Below, piece after piece: positions 10,175-18,877 of a DNA stretch of 64,000 bases. Position numbers and translations under genes: made by a program. Origin of the DNA: CAWJMD01 sp963843835 (GTDB lineage Bacteria; Actinomycetota; Actinomycetes; Actinomycetales; CAWJMD01); assembly GCA_963843835.1 (NCBI GenBank), contig CAWJMD010000002.1:62001-126000 (forward strand), in the 5' to 3' direction. How positions within the stretch are numbered: position 1 is the first letter of the stretch; every line of letters begins with the position of its first letter. The notes beneath the pieces were generated by a model. It had not been told where the DNA came from. It did not search any database and saw only the letters and a program-made list of their open reading frames with translations.

Positions 10175-11418
10175 GTCAGCCTCAGCAGCGGCTCACCGTA
10201 GGTCTCCCCGACCAGGCGAGGAAGGCTGTCCGCGCCGTCCACGACCAGCCGGACCAGCCAGTCGCCGTCGGCGATCGACGCACGTGCGAGGACAACGGTC
10301 GGCGACGGCTCGGCACCGGCGGTCACCGGCGTCAGGGAGAAGGCCAGCCTTACCCGCCCGTCGGCCGCGCCGAGCGGCGTCAAGGTCACCGTGGCCCGCT
10401 GCCCAGGGAACAGCGGAGGGGCCACGGTGAGCGTCACCTCGGTCGCGGAGGCGGCGACGCCGGTGACGTCAGGGCGGACCAGCACGGGCACAGAGTTCGA
10501 CCGCCCCACGACGCGGGACGGCGGGTCCCCGGCCGGCCCGGGGACCGAACGGTGCGCCACGTGCACGGCATGCACCCCGGCCGGGACGGCATCTCCCACC
10601 GTCACCCCGAGCCGGGCTGCCGTGGCGCCGTCGGCCGGCGTGAGCTCGACCGGCCCCACCCGCACGGCCGTCACCGGCCCCAGCAGGCCAGTCCCCGTCA
10701 GCGCGAGCACCGACCCGGCGACGACGGCTGAGCCCGGCGGGTCGGTGAGCACCTCCGCCAGCACCGGCGGCTCGATGGGCGCCACCCCCACCACCCGCTC
10801 CCGCACCGGGAGCGCCACCCGCGGCGCGAGGTCCGCCTCGATCAGCACCACCGTCGCCGCGTAGGTCGCCGACAGCAGGTACCCGGTTCCCAGGGTCCCC
10901 CACAGCCGCGACTCGTCCTCCAGCGACAGCGCCTCCGGGGAGACCTTGACCAGCTCGACCTGCTCGGCCAGGTCAGCGGACGCCAGGAACGCCGTCGCGG
11001 TGTCGTCGGCGTACTCCGCCAGCGCGTGGGCGACCACGTCGCGGCCGAGAACCGGCGTGACCGCGAGCGCCAGCATCGCCCGGGCGAGCAGCCGCTGCGC
11101 ATCGAGCTCGGCGTCGTCGCCGGTGCAGCTGACCAGGTAGTGCAGGTCGAGGGCGGCGACCGGTCGACGGGCCAGGTCCCCTGCGCCGGTGCGCGTGGGC
11201 AGGTCGGTGAGGTTCCAGGCGTGGTTGGGCGTGACGCGGTACAGGAAGACGTTGATCCCCTTGGGCAGCTCACCTCCCTCGGCCGGGACCAGCTGGCCAG
11301 GGTGCAGCGTGGTCACGCTCGCCGAACCGACGGGGCCGGGCTGCGGCCCGCCGAGCGCCTGGTCGAGGAGGTGGCGCAGCGTCGACGTGACGGCGGCGAT
11401 CGCCAGGGTGTTGCTCAT
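10171..11418 (-). CDS. eCIS DUF4255 protein (tail terminator/cap type) with IPT-like Ig domains
   Basis: The 415-residue protein has the DUF4255 domain in its first 190 residues (VTSTLRHLLDQAL, GINVFLYRVTPNHAWN, LDLHYLVSCTGDDAELDAQR). Pvc16-type members of this family cap and terminate the tube and sheath. The rest is two Ig/IPT-like beta domains (VLALTGTGLLGPVTAVRVG). The ATG at 11418 overlaps the upstream stop (ATGA). It is intact, unlike the following ATPase gene. Confidence 0.85.
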   Translation of the reverse strand: MSNTLAIAAVTSTLRHLLDQALGGPQPGPVGSASVTTLHPGQLVPAEGGELPKGINVFLYRVTPNHAWNLTDLPTRTGAGDLARRPVAALDLHYLVSCTGDDAELDAQRLLARAMLALAVTPVLGRDVVAHALAEYADDTATAFLASADLAEQVELVKVSPEALSLEDESRLWGTLGTGYLLSATYAATVVLIEADLAPRVALPVRERVVGVAPIEPPVLAEVLTDPPGSAVVAGSVLALTGTGLLGPVTAVRVGPVELTPADGATAARLGVTVGDAVPAGVHAVHVAHRSVPGPAGDPPSRVVGRSNSVPVLVRPDVTGVAASATEVTLTVAPPLFPGQRATVTLTPLGAADGRVRLAFSLTPVTAGAEPSPTVVLARASIADGDWLVRLVVDGADSLPRLVGETYGEPLLRLT

Positions 11419-12431
11419 CGTCGGCCTTGCTGCCGGCGGCGGGCCAGGTAGGCGTCGTGGTCGGGCTCGGGCGGGCGTGGGCGCGACGTCGGTCGACGTG
11501 CGGGCTCAGGCGCCCCGCGGGGCGGGGTCGGGGGCGCCTGGTGGACCTCGACCCGGCCGATGTGCACGTGGACCTGCGCTCGACCGGCGGGGTCCCGCGG
11601 CACGCCTGCCTCGTTGCCGATGCGGACGACCGGCTCGGTGCCCAGCCGAACGCCGTCCGTCTGTTCCGGCGCGACGAGCCCGGCGTCCACCAAGGCTGGG
11701 ACCACGTGCCCGGAGAGCAGGTCCGCCGGTGCTGGGACGCCGACCGGCACCGGGACGCCGACCGGCACCGGGACGCCGCTCACGCGCCGGCTCCGGGTCG
11801 GGCTTGTTGACGGCTCCGGGTCACCGCCGGCGGGCGGCGCTGGCGACTCGGTCGACGCGCGACGCGACCGCGGTGGCGCCTCGGGGCGACGCGCGACCGC
11901 TGGCCTCGCCTGGTCCCTACTCGTCCGGGCGCGATCGGCATCCGGCCGGGGGGCCGCGCGGGCGACTCCTCGACGTGCCGGAGGCGGCGGTTCCGCCAGG
12001 CGCGGTTCCTGCGACCCCGGGGGAGGTGGCCCGGGGTGCAGCGGCCCGGGAGCAGGCAGCGCCACAGGCAGGGGCTCGCCGTCGGGGAGGTCGGCCGGCG
12101 GCGGGAGCCGGGGCGGTCCGGCTGCGGGAATGCGCGGTGGGGCGCCGTGGCCTGGGTGGCGGGACCCCGGGACGGGCACCGCGGACGGGGTACTCGGCGC
12201 ACCCTGTGCGTCCGGTGCGTCCTGGCCGCCCGGCAGGTCGACCGGGTCCTCGACCGGGTCGTCGACGGGGGCGGCGTCCACCGGCTTCCCCGCACGGAAC
12301 GTCAGCGCGTCGGCCCACCCGGGTCCCGTCGGCGCCACGCGCTCTTCCTCGAAGCGGGCGGGTCGGCGCGCCGTGACCAGAGGCGCCTGCCCCTGGGCCC
12401 GCGCAGCCAGCCGGTCGAGGAAGCCGTTCAT
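11415..12431 (-). CDS. eCIS-associated proline-rich protein
   Basis: This 338-residue protein has a short N-terminal helix (MNGFLDRLAARAQG), about 180 residues of Pro/Ala/Arg-rich low complexity, and a more ordered C-terminal part. The C-terminal part reads DLLSGHVVPALVDAG, then VHVHIGRVEVHQAP and AYLARRRQQGR. The VxVHIGRVEV segment is typical of small proteins beside DUF4255 in actinobacterial eCIS loci. No enzyme motif is seen. Start and stop each overlap the neighbouring gene by 4 nt. A structural or adaptor role is inferred. Confidence 0.65.
   Translation of the reverse strand: MNGFLDRLAARAQGQAPLVTARRPARFEEERVAPTGPGWADALTFRAGKPVDAAPVDDPVEDPVDLPGGQDAPDAQGAPSTPSAVPVPGSRHPGHGAPPRIPAAGPPRLPPPADLPDGEPLPVALPAPGPLHPGPPPPGSQEPRLAEPPPPARRGVARAAPRPDADRARTSRDQARPAVARRPEAPPRSRRASTESPAPPAGGDPEPSTSPTRSRRVSGVPVPVGVPVPVGVPAPADLLSGHVVPALVDAGLVAPEQTDGVRLGTEPVVRIGNEAGVPRDPAGRAQVHVHIGRVEVHQAPPTPPRGAPEPARRPTSRPRPPEPDHDAYLARRRQQGRR
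11734..11777. repeat. 18-bp tandem repeat, about 2.4 copies, inside the proline-rich gene
   Basis: The unit GGGACGCCGACCGGCACC occurs at 11734-11751 and 11752-11769 and restarts at 11770. It encodes the GVPVPV repeats of the proline-rich protein. Copy number could vary by slippage. Confidence 0.85.
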
Positions 12432-13207
12432 CGACCGGCCAGCTCCAGGTAGGCCTGGCGCCGGGACGGCGGAAGGGCGAGCACGTCGCCCTCGCGCCAG
12501 CCGAACGCATGCGCCAGCACGGCGACGTCGCGCAACAGTGCGGGGGCGGCCAGCCTCACCCGGTCCCAGAGCAGGGCACCGGGGTCGAGGCCCGCGACGA
12601 CCTCGGCGGAGCAGCCCGGGCAGACCGTGCGCAGTGACGCGAGGCCGGTCCCGGTCAGGTCCTCCAGCGTCGCGTCGATGGCTTCGAGGTCCCCGTCCGT
12701 GAGGTCCGCGACGTCCAGCGCGGCGCCGCCGGAGTCCACGACGCAGCGCCCGACGATCACTCCCCGCGGGTCAGGGGCCCCCGCGGCGGCGAGGAGGTCG
12801 CGCACGGTCGGCGCACGGACCGTCACCCGGCCACCGGTCAGCCCGACGTCCCCGGTGGACGGAGCGCTCGAACCCGCGTCGGGCATCAGCTCGTCGAGGG
12901 CGAGGGGCAGCTCCAAACTGCTCCCGCACGCCGTACAGGCCGCGACGCCGTCGAGCTCGACGCCGAACACCTCGACGTGACAGCGAAGCGCCAGCTCCCC
13001 CAGGAGACCCAGCGGCAGGTCGAAAGCCTCGTCCCCGTCGACGACCCCGGCCGCGGCGAGCACCGCGCACCCCCTCGCCACGTCTGGCGCGGCGGAGCCT
13101 GCGTCCCAGGCGGCGAGCAGGACCGACGGGTCCCCCAGCCCGGGGCGAGCCCTCGCGCGCGGACCGGGCCCGGCCGGGTCGCCGGGCGCCACCCCGGCAG
13201 CGCTCAC
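12428..13207 (-). CDS. eCIS CxxC protein, T4 gp26/gp28-like baseplate hub assembly type
   Basis: The 259-residue protein has two CxxC pairs (CTACGSS and CPGCSAE), which could make one zinc site, and a C-terminal helical region ending HAFGWREGDVLALPPSRRQAYLELA. That tail resembles small T4-like hub assembly proteins found after the tube gene in these operons. It starts with GTG overlapping the tube stop and overlaps the next ATG. The exact molecular role is uncertain. Confidence 0.65.
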   Translation of the reverse strand: MSAAGVAPGDPAGPGPRARARPGLGDPSVLLAAWDAGSAAPDVARGCAVLAAAGVVDGDEAFDLPLGLLGELALRCHVEVFGVELDGVAACTACGSSLELPLALDELMPDAGSSAPSTGDVGLTGGRVTVRAPTVRDLLAAAGAPDPRGVIVGRCVVDSGGAALDVADLTDGDLEAIDATLEDLTGTGLASLRTVCPGCSAEVVAGLDPGALLWDRVRLAAPALLRDVAVLAHAFGWREGDVLALPPSRRQAYLELAGR

Positions 13208-13725
13208 GGCTCGACGAACGACGGCTCCGAGGGCTCGGCGACGTCGTAGTCACGTTCCCAGCCCTCGTTCTCCAGCTTGATCGACGCGATGGCGACCGCG
13301 TTCGCGTTGGCGTCGAGCTCGGGCATGGCCTCGAAGTCCGACACCCAGCACCGGTAGACCTTGTAGGCGATGGCGAGCTGACCCGCCTCGTTGTAGACCT
13401 CGATGATCACGTCCTTGCGGAAGTCCTTCAGCGACGTCTCCGACCCCAGCCCGGAGCCGTAGTTCCACACCTTGTTCGCCCACTGCTCGAAGTCCACGTC
13501 GTGCGTGACACCGCGGCTGAGCATGATCGCCTCGTACTCCGAGCGGCCGGGCGACTTGCGGCTGCTGCTCGGGTCGCCCCCGCTGCGGTGGGTGACCACC
13601 TCGGTGGTCCGCTTCAGCGCCCCCACCTTGCTGACCCCGGCGACGTACCGACCGTCCCACTTCACGCGGAACTTGAAGTTCTTGTACGGGTCGAACCGCG
13701 TGGCGTTGACGGTGAACTCGGCCAT
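13204..13725 (-). CDS. eCIS inner tube protein (T4 gp19-like)
   Basis: The 173-residue protein fits the gp19 tube family: FTVNATRFDPYKNFKFRVKW at the start, VSKVGALKRTTEVV, a KSPGRSEYEAIMLSRG loop, then YRCWVSDFEAMPELDANANA and IASIKLENEGWERD. It would polymerise into the tube expelled on contraction. ATG at 13725 was chosen because AGGAGG lies 7-8 bases upstream and the domain begins there. It sits 29 bp after the sheath gene. Confidence 0.95.
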   Translation of the reverse strand: MAEFTVNATRFDPYKNFKFRVKWDGRYVAGVSKVGALKRTTEVVTHRSGGDPSSSRKSPGRSEYEAIMLSRGVTHDVDFEQWANKVWNYGSGLGSETSLKDFRKDVIIEVYNEAGQLAIAYKVYRCWVSDFEAMPELDANANAVAIASIKLENEGWERDYDVAEPSEPSFVEP

Positions 13726-13754
13726 GTCCTGCCTCCTCCTCGGTGGTCGTGGCG

Positions 13755-15314
13755 TCAGGCGCCGGCAGACGCGGTCTTCTGCTGGATGCCGATGACGACG
13801 AACTCGGCCGGCTTGAGCGGGGCGAACCCGACGAGGATGTTGACGATCCCGCGGTCGATGTCGTACTGAGTCGTCGTGTCGGCGTCGCAACGCACGAAGT
13901 AGGCGTCCCGCGGGCTCGATCCCTGGAAGGCACCGCGGCGGAACAGGTCCTGCATGAAGGCACCGATCGACGCCCGGATCTGCGACCACAACGGTTCGTC
14001 GTTCGGCTCGAAGACCACCCACTGCGTGTTTCGGTACAGCGTCTCCTCCATGAAGAGCGCCAGCCGGCGGACCGGGACGTACTTGTACTCGTCAGCGAGC
14101 AGGTCCGAGCCGCGCAGGGTGCGCGCGCCCCAGACCACCGATCCGATGCCGCGGAACGTACGGAGGCAGTTGATGCCCTGGGGGTTGAGCCGACCGTTCT
14201 CGGCGTCCGTCAGCGGTGCCGTCAGACCGACGACGCCGGCCAGGCCCGCCTCGATCCCTGCCGGCGCCTTCCAGACGCCGCGACTGCCGTCGGTGCGGGC
14301 GAACGTCCCGGCGAGAGCCCCGCAGGCGGCGAAGTCCGCGGTTGCCCCGCCGCGCAACGGGTCTGGGCGGCGGATGCGCGGGAAGTAGACCGCCGCGTTG
14401 CGCATGTTGCTGCCGGTCAGCCCTGCCGTGCCGGTCACCCAGGTCGCGATGCCGTCGACCGTCTCGCCGGCGGGTGCGTCCACGAGAAGGAAGGCCCGCT
14501 GCTGCTGGCAGAAGGCCGCGGCTTCGCTCCAGAGGGAGTCGGGCACGTCCGTGCCCAGCGTCGGGGGCGGGATGCACAGCAGGTTGAACAGGCTCGCCTT
14601 GAGCAGCGCGTACAGACCCGTCTTGGCGTCGGCGTCACCCTGGTAGTCCAGCAGGGCAGGCGGCTCGCCATCCCGGCCCTCCGCCGTGGCCGCGACGGTG
14701 TACGTGTCCTCGGCCGGACGGGACGATGGGAGGGTCCCCGTCGTGCGCACCATGCGAGATGCCCCCAGGACGACGTCCACCCGGCGCGGCCCCTCGACCG
14801 TGGTGACGTTGAGATACGTCTCTGACGGACCGGCATCCTCCGCGGCGCCCTCGCGGACGACGAGAGAGAACAGGTCGGTCTCCTCGACCCCCTGGCCGTC
14901 GGCCACGTCGGCCGCGTCGGTGCCGCTCGGATGGGTCACCACGACCTGCAGCGCGTTGCCCCAGGCCCCAGGCCCGGCGGCCTCCAGGCCGAGGCCACCG
15001 ACGTCGAGCGTCGCTGACGCGGCGGAGGCGTCCTCGTCCGTCTCGTCGACGTGGACCACCCGGACGACGAGCGCCTCGCCGCCCCCGTTGAGGTAGAAGT
15101 CGCGGACGGAATAGGCCAGCCCGCTGCCCCGCCACAGCCCGCCGAACCTGCGTTCGAAGTCGGCGAAGCTGGCGATAGGCACCGGCTCGTCCACCGGCCC
15201 CCGGAGTGCCGAGCCGACGAACGCCGTGATCGACGTCGCGACCCCGACGATCGTCCTGCTGCCGCTGGGGATCTCGGTGATGTAGACGCCGGGGTAGGTC
15301 GTGGTCACGGACAT
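13755..15314 (-). CDS. eCIS contractile sheath protein
   Basis: The 519-residue protein has the sheath family N-terminus (TTYPGVYITEIPSGSRTIVG) and the conserved C-terminal domain (INCLRTFRGIGSVVWGARTL, YVPVRRLALFMEETLYR, VGFAPLKPAEFVVIGI). It would wrap the tube and contract. The ATG at 15314 is chosen over one ten codons earlier because GAGGAG precedes it and the domain starts there. It is the first gene of the minus-strand operon and faces a divergent small gene across a palindromic control region. Confidence 0.95.
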   Translation of the reverse strand: MSVTTTYPGVYITEIPSGSRTIVGVATSITAFVGSALRGPVDEPVPIASFADFERRFGGLWRGSGLAYSVRDFYLNGGGEALVVRVVHVDETDEDASAASATLDVGGLGLEAAGPGAWGNALQVVVTHPSGTDAADVADGQGVEETDLFSLVVREGAAEDAGPSETYLNVTTVEGPRRVDVVLGASRMVRTTGTLPSSRPAEDTYTVAATAEGRDGEPPALLDYQGDADAKTGLYALLKASLFNLLCIPPPTLGTDVPDSLWSEAAAFCQQQRAFLLVDAPAGETVDGIATWVTGTAGLTGSNMRNAAVYFPRIRRPDPLRGGATADFAACGALAGTFARTDGSRGVWKAPAGIEAGLAGVVGLTAPLTDAENGRLNPQGINCLRTFRGIGSVVWGARTLRGSDLLADEYKYVPVRRLALFMEETLYRNTQWVVFEPNDEPLWSQIRASIGAFMQDLFRRGAFQGSSPRDAYFVRCDADTTTQYDIDRGIVNILVGFAPLKPAEFVVIGIQQKTASAGA

Positions 15315-15372
15315 GGACGCTCCTCGGGTGGCGGCCTGCGTCACGACGGTGCTCCGCCCCCGTCAACCGCCC

Positions 15373-15413
15373 GTCACCGCTGCGTCAAGGGAGCGGGTTG
15401 ACGCAGCGGTGAC
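15373..15413. promoter_or_regulatory. Perfect 16-bp inverted repeat in the divergent eCIS promoter region
   Basis: The arms GTCACCGCTGCGTCAA (15373-15388) and its exact complement (15398-15413) are separated by 9 bp. The repeat lies between the sheath start (15314, minus) and the small eCIS gene (15468, plus). TTGACG hexamers at 15398 and near 15420 could serve as -35 elements. The site could be an operator for both directions; a transcript hairpin is the alternative. Confidence 0.6.
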
Positions 15414-15467
15414 ACGGCCTTGACGCCCCCGGGCGACGGTGGGCACACCACGACGCAGGAGGTTGCG

Positions 15468-15869
15468 ATGGTCCAGGTGACGGTGACGGCCTCGGTCAAG
15501 GTCGCCGGAGGCCCGACGGTGCCGCTGGGGGCGACGCTGGAGCCGCAGTCCTACACGTTCGCCTCCGTCACGCTCGACGCCACCGGAGGCACGGACCCCG
15601 AGAAGACCGTCGACCTGCTCCCCGACGGCGGGGACGTCGTGCTGCTGGCGATCAGCGCGCGCGGCGTCGACAGCAAGCCGGCCTCGGTCGCATTGACTCC
15701 GACCAACGGTGCGACGGATGGCGACGAGCTGACCGTGGTCGGCACCCTCCTGGTGGCCAACTCGGGCGTGCTGGCAGCCCTCGTCCCGGGCGGCCCCCGC
15801 ACGGTCACCCTGACGAACACGGCCGCTGCCGCGGTCACCGTCGACCTCCTGGTCGGCCACGACGCGTAG
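15468..15869 (+). CDS. Small eCIS-linked beta-rich protein of unknown function
   Basis: The 133-residue protein is predicted all-beta (VQVTVTASVKVAGGPTVPLG, GDVVLLAISARG, GPRTVTLTNTAAAAVTVDLL), as a jelly-roll or Ig-like fold would be. It has no signal peptide. The ATG at 15468 follows AGGAGG at 15458-15463; upstream in-frame codons lack a ribosome site. It is divergent from the sheath and bounds the eCIS cluster. A minor structural role is possible but unproven. Confidence 0.65.
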   Translation: MVQVTVTASVKVAGGPTVPLGATLEPQSYTFASVTLDATGGTDPEKTVDLLPDGGDVVLLAISARGVDSKPASVALTPTNGATDGDELTVVGTLLVANSGVLAALVPGGPRTVTLTNTAAAAVTVDLLVGHDA

Positions 15870-16048
15870 GGAACGTCGGCCTGTCGTGACGGACGACAAG
15901 CGTGACGGCCCTCAGTTCTGCCAGACCTCTACCGAACCAGGGGATACTTGCCCGGTCGTCCGTTCTTGATCCGCGAGTTGTGGGTTCGATCCACATCGGC
16001 GCTGAACTTGGGGACGAGAAGCGAACGTCGCGCAACTGCGCTGGCTGC

Positions 16049-16845
16049 GTGGACGGCCACAAGGCGTGGTTGGCGGGTGTGTTCGATCGGGCGGCGCCCA
16101 CCTATGACCGAATCGGCGGGTCCTACCACGCCTACTTCGCCCGGAGGCTGCTCGGCCTGGTTGCCCTGCCTCGCGATGCTCGCCTGCTCGATATCGCTTG
16201 CGGACGAGGTGCGGTCCTCATCGCCGCCGCGGCGCGAGGGATCGACCATCTCACCGGCATCGACGTCTCGCCGAAGATGCTCGAACTCGCAGAGGCGGAC
16301 CTCCGCGCGGAGGGAGTCAACGACGTCGACCTGCGGGTCATGGACGCCGAGCTAGTGGAGTTCGACAATGCCCGATTCGACGTACTCACCGCCGCCTTCG
16401 CGTTGTTCTTCCTCCCGGACCCCGCGCGCGCGGCCGCCGAGTTCCGGCGGGTGCTCCGGCGGGGCGGTGTCGTCGCGGTGTCGACCTGGGGCCGGGAGGA
16501 CGAGCGCTGGAGCTTCGAGGACGACCTCCTCGCAGCCGCGGGCTCGCCGCGTCCCGGGCCTTGCAGCAGCCCTTCGACCGCGCCGAACACGTGACGGAGC
16601 TGCTCGACACAGCGGCCTTCACCGACCTCCGGGTGCATCAGGAGGACACCGAGATCCACTTCGCCTCCAAGCAGGAGTGGTGGGACTGGCGCTGGTCGTT
16701 CAGCGGGCGCGGGCTCCTGGAACAGCTGGCACCGGAGGCTCGGGTCGCCTATCGCGACGCGTGCTTCCGAGAGATGGATCCTCTCCAGACGGTCGGCGGC
16801 TACCCGCTCCGACTACAAGCGCTCATCGTGACCGGGAGGAGCTAG
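16049..16845 (+). CDS. Class I SAM-dependent methyltransferase (frameshifted)
   Basis: The text begins KAWLAGVFDRAAPTYDRIG, with the SAM motif LLDIACGRGAVL, motif II FDVLTAAFALFFLPDP and a Ubie/Coq5-like helix (FRRVLRRGG). The frame breaks near 16550 and resumes as ALQQPFDRAEHVTELLDTAAF to the stop at 16845. About 265 residues are obtained when joined, the usual length. GTG at 16049 is the best start by homology to the FDRAAPTYD opening; an upstream ATG at 15902 would add 49 residues of unlikely sequence. Substrate unknown. Confidence 0.65.
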
Positions 16846-17048
16846 ACGGCACGCTCCCCGGGAGCAACGCTGTGCGGGACCGCGAGCCGATCGCAGTGAG
16901 GTGCCAAGGCCACACACGAACGCAGTCGAGCGTCCCTGGCGCCACATCGCCATCCGAGGGAGTGCCGGCCTCAAGGGCCACCTGTCCCCGCTTCTGTCCC
17001 TGTCGGTGTGCCTCGCAGGCTTGGGCCTACGCCCCGAGTGACGCGAGC

Positions 17049-17702
17049 TCAACCAGGAGCGAGCAGCTGCTCTTGGCAGCTGCTGGCGAACCAGCTCTCC
17101 CACTCCTCCGGCGACCAGCCCCGCCGATCGACGAGCAGGAGCCACACGTCCGGGTGGTTGAGCGTCCACAGCAGGTCGGTGGCGCGCTGGACGTCGAGCT
17201 CAGGTCGCAGGGAGCCCTTGTCCGCGAGGCTCTCGACGATCGCGCGCTGGTTGGCCCAGAAGTCAGTCTGGATCAGCTCCCACAGGGCCGCGAGGTCATC
17301 GTCGACGGGTGCGGCGTCTCGGATCACCTTGAGCATGGGCCCGATGCGTGTCTTGACGATTCGAGAGTTCTCCGCTGTCAGCGCGAGCTGCCGGTGCGGA
17401 TCAGGCTCGGCCAGGAGCGTGGTGTACCAGCGCCGTTCGGCGACTGGCGCATCGTCGAGATCCCCCTTGAGGGAGAGGTCCCACACCGCTCGCAGCAGAC
17501 CGGCCTTGGTGCCGTAGGCGTTGTAGACCGTCTTGAGCGACACGTCCGCGCGCTTCCCGACCGCATCCATCGTGGTTGCCGGATACCCGCGTTCGACGAA
17601 GAGGTCCCGGGCGGCCTGGGCCAGCGCGCGACGCCGGGCGGCGGCCTGCTGCACGCGCAGCGAGGAGTCATAGGTCCGGGATCCCTTGACTTCGGCGGTC
17701 AT
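17049..17702 (-). CDS. TetR/AcrR family transcriptional regulator
   Basis: The 217-residue protein has an N-terminal TetR helix-turn-helix (ARDLFVERGYPATTMDAVGKRADVS, then LKTVYNAYGTKAGLL at about residues 30-75) and a helical ligand-binding C-terminal half. It is divergent from a methyltransferase, with a perfect inverted repeat between them, so local autoregulation and control of that enzyme are inferred. The ligand is unknown. Confidence 0.9.
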   Translation of the reverse strand: MTAEVKGSRTYDSSLRVQQAAARRRALAQAARDLFVERGYPATTMDAVGKRADVSLKTVYNAYGTKAGLLRAVWDLSLKGDLDDAPVAERRWYTTLLAEPDPHRQLALTAENSRIVKTRIGPMLKVIRDAAPVDDDLAALWELIQTDFWANQRAIVESLADKGSLRPELDVQRATDLLWTLNHPDVWLLLVDRRGWSPEEWESWFASSCQEQLLAPG

Positions 17703-17720
17703 GGAGCTAACCTAGCCATA

Positions 17721-17745
17721 TTCGTTACTCGCTGCGTGTAACGAA
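17721..17745. promoter_or_regulatory. Probable TetR operator
   Basis: The arms TTCGTTAC (17721-17728) and GTAACGAA (17738-17745) are perfect complements with a 9-bp spacer. They lie between the divergent TetR and methyltransferase starts. The size and symmetry are those of a TetR dimer site. Confidence 0.7.
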
Positions 17746-17765
17746 CTTTCGAGGGAGGCGCCGCC

Positions 17766-18677
17766 ATGTCATCAGAGGCTGCTCAACTGCCATCCGCCGA
17801 GCAGATCCGCCACCGCGTGCACCAGATGTGGGACTCGGTCGCGGAGTCCTGGGGTGAGCATGTCGATCACGTCGAGCGACGCGCGGAGGCGGTCACCCGG
17901 CTCATGATCGATGCCGTCGCGCCGGCTCCCGGCGACGAGGTACTCGAGCTCGCCTGCGGCGCCGGTGGCCTGGGCTTGGCGATCGCCGACCAGGTCACAC
18001 CAGGAGGACGGGTCGTCCTCTCCGACGTGGCGCCGGAGATGGTGGCGATCGCGTCCACGCGGGCAGCGGGTCGCGACCAGGACGGCGGGGCCGCGGCACA
18101 GGTCAGCGCGCAGGTCCTCGATCTGGAGCAGCTCGACGTGCCGGACGACTCCTTCGACATCGTCGTCTGCCGCGAGGGCCTCATGTTCGCCCTCGACCCG
18201 GTCCGGGCCGCCACCGAGATCGCCCGAGTCCTGCGACCAGGTGGCCGAGCGGCCTTCGCGGTGTGGGGTCCGCGCGACCGCAACCCGTGGCTCGGAGTTC
18301 TGGCAGAGGCGGTCCAGCAGCACACCGGCACACCCGTGCCCCCTCCAGGAGTCCCAGGTCCGTTCTCCCTGGGCGCCGACGGTGCCCTCGAGACCGTCCT
18401 GACCGCGGCCGGCCTCGAACACATCGGCCTGCAGCCGGTCGACGTACCCACCCACGACGCATCCTTCGACGACTACTGGCGGCTGCGCACCGATCTCGCA
18501 GGTCCCCTGAAGAGCCGCCTCGCCGTCCTGCCCGCCCAAGACCTGGCCGCCATCCGCGAGACGGTCCGCGAGCGGCTGTCGCAGTATGAGCGGGCAGACG
18601 GGCTTAGGATCCCCGGCCTCGCGTACGTAGCCTCCGCGCGCCGACCAGCCACAGCTCACCGCCTGGAGCCGACGTGA
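17766..18677 (+). CDS. SAM-dependent methyltransferase, UbiE/MenG-like
   Basis: The 303-residue protein has MWDSVAESWGEHVDHVER at its start, SAM motif I VLELACGAGGLGLAIA (about residues 59-74), VVLSDVAPEMVAIA, and FDIVVCREGLMFALDP before IARVLRPGG. These are the marks of the UbiE-type C-methyltransferase fold. GAGGGAGG precedes the ATG. It is divergent from the TetR gene at 17702 with a shared operator. The substrate is unknown; a detoxification or small-molecule modification role is inferred. Confidence 0.85.
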   Translation: MSSEAAQLPSAEQIRHRVHQMWDSVAESWGEHVDHVERRAEAVTRLMIDAVAPAPGDEVLELACGAGGLGLAIADQVTPGGRVVLSDVAPEMVAIASTRAAGRDQDGGAAAQVSAQVLDLEQLDVPDDSFDIVVCREGLMFALDPVRAATEIARVLRPGGRAAFAVWGPRDRNPWLGVLAEAVQQHTGTPVPPPGVPGPFSLGADGALETVLTAAGLEHIGLQPVDVPTHDASFDDYWRLRTDLAGPLKSRLAVLPAQDLAAIRETVRERLSQYERADGLRIPGLAYVASARRPATAHRLEPT

Positions 18678-18877
18678 CCTCGGCTTGCGGGCACATCGGA
18701 ACGCCTGAGGAACCTCCTGATCTCGGGCTGGGCGCGGTTCGTGCCGTTCTGGTCGGCGCTCCGGGTTCTGTCGTCGCGCTCCAGACACGGAGACGAGTGC
18801 AGTGACCGGAACGACGTGGCCAATAGCGCCACGCAGCAGGTGAGGACACGTCCAGAGTGGAGCTGGGGTCTGGCTAG

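Noticed and set aside
1..15869. Prophage interpretation of the tail genes
   Set aside because: No capsid, portal, terminase, lysis or integrase genes, and DUF4255, DUF4157 and AAA proteins mark an eCIS.
15965..16005. Sequence resembling a tRNA T-arm (GTGGGTTCGATCCAC) next to the eCIS edge, possible attachment site
   Set aside because: The loop is one base short for a T-arm, the acceptor arm does not pair and no integrase or matching repeat is present.
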